Shown here: one piece after another, positions 1-5,639 of the stretch
Layout: each line of letters opens with the position of its first letter
How positions within the stretch are numbered: the first letter of the stretch is position 1
Origin: Clostridia bacterium
Lineage (GTDB): Bacteria > Bacillota > Clostridia > Christensenellales > DTU072
DNA: 5,639 nt
Direction of reading: 5' to 3'
Assembly (NCBI GenBank): GCA_028699795.1
Contig: JAQVTZ010000118.1
Coordinates: 1 to 5,639 of the forward strand
The notes under the pieces: generated by a model
Databases searched by the model: none
What the model saw: the letters and a program-made list of their open reading frames with translations, nothing else
Told to the model about the DNA's origin: nothing
Program-made: the position numbers and the translations under genes

Positions 1-1883
1 ACTGTGTCACTATGTTGATACACCTCGTGGCATATAGCGATAAAGTCTTTGTCGAAGCTTCCGTTGGGGTCGGGCTCGCCTTCCGGCCCGATCGCGTAGC
101 CTGCAGAAGAATTCATAATGCCGGGGTCGTCGTTATATCTATAAACATAGTCTAAGAACTTATCTAAGGCCTCTTGCGATTGGTCGGTTTCGGTATATTC
201 CGTAGTAATTGCTTTCGCATAGATTGCCGCCAAATCCGCTTGCAAAGCGGTGTATATCTCATTGAAACTCTTTGTTACGATATTGCCGTCGGCGTCCAGT
301 TCGTAAGGGCAAGACGGGCAAATACCTTCGCCTTCATAAATGCAATCTTCGGGAGTGCCTACTCCTTCTTCATGGTACGGGCAATCGAAATCGGGATCGT
401 AGTCGGGGTTGCTCACTTTTACTTCGATGCCGTCTTTGGCAAACTCATAGAAATCTTTCGCTAGTTCTTTGTTGCCGCCGCTTTTAGAAGTGAGCCATGC
501 GCTTTGCTCGTCGCTGAACTTGAGAAGAACTTGATAGACAAAGAAATAATCTTCCAGTTTGGTCACTTGGGGATAGTAGTAAAGCGCGTCAATGCCTTTT
601 GTGATAGAAGAACCGAAAGTTTTGACTTCGTCCTCGGTATCTTGATAAGAGGCTTTGCCGGTATCGTAAAGAAACTTGAATTCGTTGATGATTTGCGCGT
701 CTGTGATTTCGTTCGCGGCAACAGCTTCCTTTTTGACTTCGTGTTGAAGCGCCGAAAGCACCGCGCTTTCGAAACCGGAAGCGTAATAATAATTCATATC
801 TTTGTTGGAATTTTTGAGATTTTCGTTAAGCTGACGGTACGCCTCTACCAAATCGCCGTCGGCGGTGGGGTCTACTTTAAGATTATTATATTCTGCAACA
901 GGATCAATTTTAGATACATTGACACCTGCATCCTCGATTTCGGCTTTGGTAGCGTATCTGCTGACCTCGATATCTCCTATCTTAACGATATTGTCGTCAG
1001 TTACCTCTTCTTCTGTACGGGTGGCTCTGGGCGTCACAACATTGAAGGTGTGCGTAAGCGTGTGCGCTTCAAACGAGATATCGCCGTTTTCGGCCACGAT
1101 TTTTTCGTCTACCGAAATCACAAAAGTATTGTCCGTTTTTTCTGCCGAAGTATCGATATCGGTGGTGTACATCGTATCGGGCACGACAAATTCATCGGAA
1201 GTTGTGTCGTCTTCGTAAACGATTATAACCTTGATGCTATTTTTGTCGATGCCTTGATTGACATAATAATCTTCTTTGAGATAATCTTTGGTTTCGTCCG
1301 TAAACTCGATACGGTCTATATCGGGTTTGTCAATGTCGTTCACAATATCGTTCGCTATGGTTTGCAGTTCGTCTTGATGACCTTGCTCTATCAGGCTATC
1401 CAGCGAAGATTGGATAGAGTCGTTGGTCGTATAGATAGAGGCGAGATATTCGGCATAGGTAAGACAATCTTCGGGGTTGGTAAGTGAATCGGGGGTTACT
1501 CTTACGCCGTTTGCGTTGCGTGCGACGATAGAAGCATTGCCGCTCTGTACATCCGTAAGATAGACCATTGCCGCCGTGACAAGATACTTAGATTTAATCT
1601 TGTTTTCGAGACACCAGTCGAAAGCTTCCTCTACGGTGTAATTATAACCGTAATCGGGAGAAGTCAGGTAGCCGGCGTATGAATTATAATAATCCATTAG
1701 TTCGTTTTGCGTCAGGGTCAGCGTAATGCCGTTGTATCCGTTGATGGTAGCAAGCTCTTGGTTGGCAACGCGGTTTTCGTTTTCGACAATAAGATTGCAA
1801 CCGGCAACCGCAAATACGCATCCCAAAGCCACTGCGGCAATCAGCAGGCATGTGACTATTTTTTTGATTATTCTTTTGCCCAT
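1..1883 (-). CDS. PrsA/SurA/PpiC-like foldase lipoprotein with Ig-like insert (3' end outside window)
   Basis: Probable membrane-anchored extracytoplasmic chaperone of the SurA/PrsA/parvulin group. The frame is open for 627 complete codons from ATG 1883 to the left edge, so the C-terminus is missing. Visible parts: basic start (MGKRIIKK), hydrophobic stretch to about residue 27, and lipobox VAGC with lipidated Cys29. A SurA-N-like helical region follows (about 40-160; 'ATING' then a helix beginning 'LTQNELMDYY'). Next come an Ig-like beta domain (about 190-283), more helices (about 295-430), and a split parvulin-like region: strand YQVLLKFSDEQ (450-460), cysteine cluster C501/C514/C522/C525, helices, then YNDDPGIMNSSAGYAIG (about 583-599), which resembles the parvulin 'YSEDPGS...GGDLG' segment. 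The His of the usual 'HILVK' strand is Gln451 here, so isomerase activity is doubtful. Start choice: AAGGAG lies 6 bases upstream and a sigma-A promoter lies farther up. The lipoprotein call is firm; the foldase assignment rests on motif resemblance and is likely; the Ig-like domain is a pattern-level call. Confidence 0.88.
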   Translation of the reverse strand, partial: MGKRIIKKIVTCLLIAAVALGCVFAVAGCNLIVENENRVANQELATINGYNGITLTLTQNELMDYYNSYAGYLTSPDYGYNYTVEEAFDWCLENKIKSKYLVTAAMVYLTDVQSGNASIVARNANGVRVTPDSLTNPEDCLTYAEYLASIYTTNDSIQSSLDSLIEQGHQDELQTIANDIVNDIDKPDIDRIEFTDETKDYLKEDYYVNQGIDKNSIKVIIVYEDDTTSDEFVVPDTMYTTDIDTSAEKTDNTFVISVDEKIVAENGDISFEAHTLTHTFNVVTPRATRTEEEVTDDNIVKIGDIEVSRYATKAEIEDAGVNVSKIDPVAEYNNLKVDPTADGDLVEAYRQLNENLKNSNKDMNYYYASGFESAVLSALQHEVKKEAVAANEITDAQIINEFKFLYDTGKASYQDTEDEVKTFGSSITKGIDALYYYPQVTKLEDYFFVYQVLLKFSDEQSAWLTSKSGGNKELAKDFYEFAKDGIEVKVSNPDYDPDFDCPYHEEGVGTPEDCIYEGEGICPSCPYELDADGNIVTKSFNEIYTALQADLAAIYAKAITTEYTETDQSQEALDKFLDYVYRYNDDPGIMNSSAGYAIGPEGEPDPNGSFDKDFIAICHEVYQHSDT

Positions 1884-1889
1884 ATCAAG

Positions 1890-1895
1890 CTCCTT
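1890..1895 (-). promoter_or_regulatory. Shine-Dalgarno site of the lipoprotein gene
   Basis: On the minus strand the sequence reads AAGGAG, then six bases (CTTGAT), then ATG at 1883. This is a near-consensus ribosome binding site at good spacing, and it fixes the start at the residue directly before the basic signal-peptide head. Confidence 0.88.
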
Positions 1896-1954
1896 GGTTA
1901 GGTGTAACTCTTATATAATGCTTACGAGATAGTCTCTAAAACACTCGCTTAAAG

Positions 1955-1983
1955 ATTATACTATATATAACATTCGATTTCAA
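1955..1983 (-). promoter_or_regulatory. Sigma-A-type promoter for the lipoprotein gene
   Basis: Read on the minus strand, TTGAAA (1983-1978) is the -35 element and TATAAT (1960-1955) the -10, separated by 17 bases that are AT-rich near the -10. The -10 is a perfect consensus and the -35 matches TTGACA at five of six positions. The predicted transcription start is near 1948-1949, giving a leader of about 65 bases before the ATG. This implies the foldase gene can be transcribed independently of secA-prfB. Confidence 0.85.
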
Positions 1984-1998
1984 CCTATTTGAACAGGT
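1983..1998. promoter_or_regulatory. Imperfect 16-base palindrome abutting the -35 (candidate operator)
   Basis: ACCTATTTGAACAGGT has half-sites ACCTaTT and AAcAGGT, which pair at six of seven positions around a two-base centre. It sits directly upstream of the -35 hexamer and overlaps it by one base. That position fits binding of an activator or repressor. No regulator is named, and a palindrome of this size can occur by chance in AT-rich DNA. Confidence 0.35.
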
Positions 1999-2017
1999 AT
2001 TTCTCTACAAAAATTGG

Positions 2018-2066
2018 TTCCGCTCACGCTCAAAATATAGATTGCGCACCTCTATTTCGCTCCCGC
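2018..2066. repeat. Pair of short imperfect direct repeats in the prfB-lipoprotein spacer
   Basis: TTCCGCTCACGC (2018-2029) and TTTCGCTCCCGC (2055-2066) match at 10 of 12 positions. They lie in the GC-richer part of the spacer between prfB and the lipoprotein promoter. On the minus strand they read GCGTGAGCGGAA and GCGGGAGCGAAA. Function unknown; they may be part of a decayed or dispersed repeat. Confidence 0.35.
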
Positions 2067-2068
2067 TT

Positions 2069-2093
2069 GCCATTTTCGGTTTGCCGAAAAGGC
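2069..2093. repeat. Stem-loop downstream of prfB
   Basis: TTTTCGG (2073-2079) and CCGAAAA (2084-2090) form a perfect 7-base stem with a 4-base loop. The stem extends by GCC/GGC across a single bulged A at 2072. It starts about 35 bases past the prfB stop, where a terminator or an mRNA-stabilising 3' hairpin would be expected. On the minus strand no run of T follows the stem, so a classical intrinsic terminator is not supported. It could slow 3' decay of the secA-prfB transcript or belong to a dispersed repeat. Confidence 0.55.
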
Positions 2094-2128
2094 TTTGTAA
2101 TTACCGAACAGCGTTTGCCTTGAGAAAC

Positions 2129-3229
2129 TTAGTTTGCGGTCGCTATCAGATATTCGTTGATAAACATTTCGATATCGCCGTCCATCACGGCATTGACATT
2201 GGTGTTTTCACAGCCTGTACGGTGGTCTTTCACAAGAGTATAGGGACAAAAAACATAGCTTCTTATTTGGCTTCCCCATTCTATTTTTTTCAGTTCGCCC
2301 TTAATTTTGAGTTCCTCTTCCATTTGTTCGCGCTCTCTTCGCTCGATCAGTTTGGAAATAAGCATCTTCATGGCGACTTCCTTGTTCTGCAATTGGCTTC
2401 GATCATTTTGGCACCAAGTGATAAGCCCCGTGGGGATATGCGTAATACGCACCGCGCTTTCGACTTTGTTTACATTTTGCCCGCCCGCCCCGCTGCTGCG
2501 GCAAGTCTCTATCTTAATTTCGTCAGGATTGATTTTGATTTCGTTATCGTTGATGATTTCGGGCATCACCTCTAAAGAAGCAAAAGATGTATGTCTTCTT
2601 TTGTTGGCATCGAAAGGACTAATTCGCACGAGTCTGTGTACCCCTTTTTCGGCTTTTAGGTACCCATAAGCATTGTTTCCGTTAATCTGTATGGTTACAC
2701 TTTTGATTCCGGCTTCATCGCCTGCCTGATAATCCAACAACTGAACGGTATACCTTTCTCGTTCAGCGTAACGCGTATACATACGGTAAAGCATCTCGGC
2801 CCAGTCTTGCGCCTCGGTACCGCCCGCCCCCGCATGAATCGTCAATATCGCATTGTTAGAGTCATATTTGCCTTTCATCAATGCTTCCAAAAAAAACGCT
2901 TTGGCATCGCTCTCGAGATTATCGAGATACGCTGCCGCTTCCTCGGCAATTTCGGCATCATTAGACTCTTCTGCAAGTTCCAACAATTCCTGCGCGTCCT
3001 TTACGCTTTTGGTTATCGAATTCACGGTTTCAAGTTTTTTCTCGATAACGGCAATCTTGCGGCTGACTTCTCTCGCTATATCGACATCTTTCCAAAAGTC
3101 TTCGTCGTTTTGCTTTTCTTTCATTTCCGCAAGTTCTTGCGTCAGTTTGGCAATGCCAATCGCTTCGGTAGAAGTCTTGACCGAAGAAGTAATTTCTTGT
3201 AATCTTTGATTTTCGCTGTAAAAATCCAT
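2129..3229 (-). CDS. prfB: Peptide chain release factor 2 (RF2)
   Basis: Cytoplasmic class I release factor that reads UAA and UGA in the ribosomal A site and triggers hydrolysis of peptidyl-tRNA. The 366-residue protein is full length for RF2. The N-terminal third (about 1-110) is coiled helices. Further on are the HAGAGGTEAQDW block (132-143), the stop-codon-reading tripeptide S204-P205-F206 inside ISPFDANKRRHTSF, and the catalytic loop GAGGQ, with the key Gln at 251. SPF, as opposed to the PxT motif of RF1, makes this RF2. ATG 3229 is the first possible start, since an in-frame TAA lies six codons upstream (3247-3245). The ribosome binding site is weak (AATAGG four bases before ATG). The gene follows secA by 53 bases on the same strand, so cotranscription is likely. 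The frame is continuous, without the internal UGA used for autoregulatory +1 frameshifting in many prfB genes. Stop is TAA. Confidence 0.98.
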   Translation of the reverse strand: MDFYSENQRLQEITSSVKTSTEAIGIAKLTQELAEMKEKQNDEDFWKDVDIAREVSRKIAVIEKKLETVNSITKSVKDAQELLELAEESNDAEIAEEAAAYLDNLESDAKAFFLEALMKGKYDSNNAILTIHAGAGGTEAQDWAEMLYRMYTRYAERERYTVQLLDYQAGDEAGIKSVTIQINGNNAYGYLKAEKGVHRLVRISPFDANKRRHTSFASLEVMPEIINDNEIKINPDEIKIETCRSSGAGGQNVNKVESAVRITHIPTGLITWCQNDRSQLQNKEVAMKMLISKLIERREREQMEEELKIKGELKKIEWGSQIRSYVFCPYTLVKDHRTGCENTNVNAVMDGDIEMFINEYLIATAN

Positions 3230-3282
3230 TTGGCCTATTCCGATTTATGTTGATTGTTGCAATAAGAAAATTGATAATTATT
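3230..3282 (-). other. secA-prfB intergenic gap, no terminator
   Basis: The gap is 53 AT-rich bases. I see no stem-loop followed by a T-run and no -35/-10 pair with usable spacing. This supports readthrough from secA into prfB as one transcript, as in the known B. subtilis secA-prfB operon. Confidence 0.6.
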
Positions 3283-5639
3283 CTATTTTCCGCAGCAGTT
3301 TTTGTATTTGCGGCCCGAGCCACACGGGCACGGGTCGTTGCGTCCCACAGATTTGTTGGCATCGCGGTTGACATAGGTTACTCTTCTTGCGGCATCCATT
3401 TCGCGTTGCATTTGCGAAATGCGGCGCTCTTGGGCGTGCATGATAATTCTGTCCACATCGGCTTTTACCAGTCTTATTGCGGTCGTACTCCTAATGCTTT
3501 CGACCATTTCGTCGAACATATCGAACCCTTCGCGGCGGTACTCCATAACGGGATCGCGTTGGCCGTAACCGCGAAGCCCGATACCCTTGCGAAGCATATC
3601 CATCGCATCGATATGATTGCGCCAATAGCTGTCTACCACTCTAAGGAGCATCAATCTTTCGATATCTGCAAAGTCGATACCGTTTTCTTTTGCCCTTTTG
3701 ATTTTGTCTTCGTACTGTTGTACGGCGGTTTCGTATACTTTGTCTTCCACCATACCGATATTCATATGGCTGCAAAGCTCTGGCGTTATAATATTGGTGC
3801 CTTTATCTAGCACTTTAAGCTCTAACTCGGTATTGACAGCGGTATAATCTATCGTGGTTTCGTCGTGCTCGGTAAAATCGACATATTGGTTGACGATTTC
3901 TTCGCATAGCGGTTCAATAAACTTTAAGATTTGGTCATGAACATCCTTGCCGTCCAGCACTTCGTTGCGTTGCGTATAGATAAGTTGACGCTGTTTGTTC
4001 ATAACATCGTCATAATTAAGCACATATTTGCGGCGCGAATAATTGTTTTCTTCGCATCTCTTTTGGGCGTTCTCGATTTGCTTGGACAGCATGGGCATTT
4101 GGATGACGGTGTTCTCGTCACCGGAAAGGCTTGTGACAATTGCTTTCATACGATCGCCCCCGAACAATCTCAAGAGGTCATCCTCGAACGAGAGATAAAA
4201 GCATGAGCTTCCGGGGTCACCTTGACGGCCGGACCGTCCGCGCAACTGGTTATCGATACGGCGGGATTCGTGTCGCTCGGTGCCGATGACCCTCAGACCT
4301 CCGCAAGCGATTATTTTTGCCTTTTCTTCGGCGGTTTCGGCGGCGAACTCTTTATAAATCTCTTTGTACCTTGCCCTTGCTTTGATTTCCTGTTCGTCCG
4401 TAAGAGCGTTGAATGCGGTTGCCGCGCTCACTTGAACTTCCGTAAAGCCTTCTGCAATCAATTTTTGTTTGGCTTTGAATTCGGGATTGCCCCCCAAAAG
4501 GATATCGGTACCGCGGCCTGCCATATTGGTGGCGATGGTGACTGCGCCCACGGTGCCCGCTTGCGCGATAATCGCGGCCTCTTCTTTGTGCCGCTTGGCG
4601 TTAAGCACATGATGCTTGATATCCGCTTTGCGCAAAAGCTCGCTTAGCAATTCGCTGGTTTCGACATTCGTCGTACCCACGAGCACGGGCTGACCTTTCT
4701 TATTGCTTTCTTTGATATCCTGTATAATGTTTTCGTATTTTTTTCCTTTGCTAAGATACACCTTATCCGCTTCGTCGATGCGAATCATCGGCAAATTGGT
4801 AGGGATCGGTACGACATCCAAATTATAGATACCTTTGAATTCGCCTTCCTCGGTCAGCGCGGTACCCGTCATGCCGGACAACTTTGCGTACATACGGAAA
4901 TAGTTCTGGAAAGTGATTGTGGCTATCGTGCGATTTTCTTTCTTTACCTCTACATTTTCTTTGGCTTCAATCGCTTGATGCAAGCCTTCGTTGTACCTTC
5001 TGCCCGCCATTTTGCGGCCGGTAAACTCGTCTACGATAATAATCTGGTTATCTTCTACGATATAATCTTTATCTTTGTGCATCAGGAAGTTGGCGCGGAG
5101 AGCGGAGTTGATTTTTATCATAAGCTCGGCGTTCTCGGCGTCGCCCAAATTGTCGATATGAAAGTATCGCTCCGCCTTCGTTACACCTTCTTCCGACAGA
5201 TAGATATGGCGGTCTTTTTCTTCCAACACATAGTCGCTTTCATTCAGAATTTTAACAAAACGATTGGTTTTGACATAGATCTCGCCGCTCTCGTTGGATT
5301 GTCCCGAGATGATAAGCGGCGTGCGCGCCTCGTCAATAAGGATGCTGTCGACTTCGTCCACAATCGCAAAATGATGCCCTCTTTGCATGACACCCTCTTT
5401 GCTGATTGCCATATTATCTCTGAGATAATCAAAACCGATTTCGTTGTTGGTCGCATAAGTAATATCCGCTTGATAGGCCTGTTTTTTGGCCTCAAAATCC
5501 ATATCGGGAAGTACGACCCCGACCTTCATCCCCAGAAAGCGGAAGATCTTGCCCATCCATTCGGCGTCGCGTTTTGCAAGATAATCGTTTACGGTAACGA
5601 TATGCACACTGTTGCCCGTTAGCGCATTTAAATATGCGG
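3283..5639 (-). CDS. secA: Preprotein translocase ATPase SecA (5' end outside window)
   Basis: ATP-driven motor that binds SecYEG at the inner membrane face and pushes unfolded preproteins across. The window holds 784 complete codons ending at TAG 3285-3283. By comparison with B. subtilis SecA (841 aa), roughly the first 110-115 residues are missing, including the Walker A MGEGKT loop. The frame is open to the edge: codons before 5607 read AYLNALTGNS, a conserved SecA stretch, so the GTG at 5605-5607 encodes an internal Val. Order of visible parts: VTVNDYLAKRDAEWMG; Walker B DEVD (5347-5358) followed by SILIDEARTPLIISG; preprotein cross-linking domain with GRRYNEGLHQAIEAKE; ITFQNYFRMYAKLSGMTGTA; GRGTDI (4501-4518); GTERHESRRIDNQLRGRSGRQGDPG; helical scaffold/wing with HIDAMDMLRKGIGLRGY; C-terminal zinc motif CxCx8CC (3292-3330). 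About 59 residues lie between LLGGN and ACGGL, more than in B. subtilis; related inserts exist in other SecAs. No frameshift or missing motif was seen. Confidence 0.99.
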   Translation of the reverse strand, partial: AYLNALTGNSVHIVTVNDYLAKRDAEWMGKIFRFLGMKVGVVLPDMDFEAKKQAYQADITYATNNEIGFDYLRDNMAISKEGVMQRGHHFAIVDEVDSILIDEARTPLIISGQSNESGEIYVKTNRFVKILNESDYVLEEKDRHIYLSEEGVTKAERYFHIDNLGDAENAELMIKINSALRANFLMHKDKDYIVEDNQIIIVDEFTGRKMAGRRYNEGLHQAIEAKENVEVKKENRTIATITFQNYFRMYAKLSGMTGTALTEEGEFKGIYNLDVVPIPTNLPMIRIDEADKVYLSKGKKYENIIQDIKESNKKGQPVLVGTTNVETSELLSELLRKADIKHHVLNAKRHKEEAAIIAQAGTVGAVTIATNMAGRGTDILLGGNPEFKAKQKLIAEGFTEVQVSAATAFNALTDEQEIKARARYKEIYKEFAAETAEEKAKIIACGGLRVIGTERHESRRIDNQLRGRSGRQGDPGSSCFYLSFEDDLLRLFGGDRMKAIVTSLSGDENTVIQMPMLSKQIENAQKRCEENNYSRRKYVLNYDDVMNKQRQLIYTQRNEVLDGKDVHDQILKFIEPLCEEIVNQYVDFTEHDETTIDYTAVNTELELKVLDKGTNIITPELCSHMNIGMVEDKVYETAVQQYEDKIKRAKENGIDFADIERLMLLRVVDSYWRNHIDAMDMLRKGIGLRGYGQRDPVMEYRREGFDMFDEMVESIRSTTAIRLVKADVDRIIMHAQERRISQMQREMDAARRVTYVNRDANKSVGRNDPCPCGSGRKYKNCCGK

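Noticed and set aside
504..1487. 327-residue open frame on the plus strand
   Set aside because: It lies antisense to the lipoprotein gene, is low in complexity (rich in Phe, Val, Ile, Asp) and has no recognisable motif. The minus-strand frame has a signal peptide, ribosome binding site and promoter. It is a shadow of the real gene.
1924..1948. Riboswitch or leader attenuator in the 65-base leader of the lipoprotein gene
   Set aside because: Only 4-5 base stems (CGAG/CTCG and GAGA/TCTC) can be formed. The leader is too short and too weakly structured to support a known riboswitch class.
2069..2093. Rho-independent terminator for prfB
   Set aside because: The stem is good, but on the minus strand it is followed by TGGCAAGCGGG, not a T-run. 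It is listed as a hairpin only.
2042..2575. 177-residue plus-strand frame and other plus-strand frames over prfB and secA
   Set aside because: They are antisense to clearly conserved prfB and secA coding sequence and show no motifs of their own.
3030..3374. 114-residue minus-strand frame spanning the secA-prfB junction, considered as a frameshifted upstream part of prfB
   Set aside because: It overlaps the end of secA and prfB in another frame, its protein is not RF2-like, and prfB has a complete N-terminus in its own frame from ATG 3229.
5605..5607. GTG as the start codon of secA
   Set aside because: The frame continues to the window edge with residues that match conserved SecA sequence (AYLNALTG), so this is an internal valine codon.

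Overview
All three genes in this window read on the minus strand. From right to left in coordinates (the direction of transcription) they are secA (5' end outside the window), prfB (complete), and a large lipoprotein that resembles the PrsA/SurA/PpiC extracytoplasmic foldases (its C-terminus runs off the left edge). The order secA-prfB is the arrangement known from Bacillus subtilis and many Clostridia. Together with a lipobox-type PrsA-like protein and a strong sigma-A-type promoter, it suggests an uncultured low-to-mid-GC Firmicute, probably from the Clostridia. This placement is inferred; there is no rRNA here to settle it.

Region by region: 5639-3283 is SecA, the ATPase motor of the Sec translocase, with motor motifs, helical scaffold and C-terminal zinc motif intact. 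A 53-base gap without a terminator leads into prfB (3229-2129), peptide chain release factor 2. It has intact SPF and GGQ motifs and no programmed-frameshift stop codon. The 245-base spacer 2128-1884 holds a hairpin without a U-tract, a short direct repeat, a textbook -35/-10 promoter with a 17-base spacer, an imperfect palindrome abutting the -35, and a strong Shine-Dalgarno site. The lipoprotein gene then occupies 1883 to the left edge (627 complete codons, no stop in the window).

Functionally, SecA pushes unfolded precursors through SecYEG and the lipoprotein would act on the outer face of the membrane, where such proteins emerge. The lipoprotein has its own promoter, so it is a neighbour of the secA-prfB operon and not clearly a member of it. 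It is also the most unusual item here. It looks like a PrsA-type foldase with two insertions: an Ig-like beta domain in the chaperone part, and a four-cysteine cluster inside the parvulin-like part. The usual active-site histidine of parvulins appears to be replaced. No mobile element, CRISPR array, tRNA or rRNA was seen, and I found no evidence of a wholly new multi-gene system.
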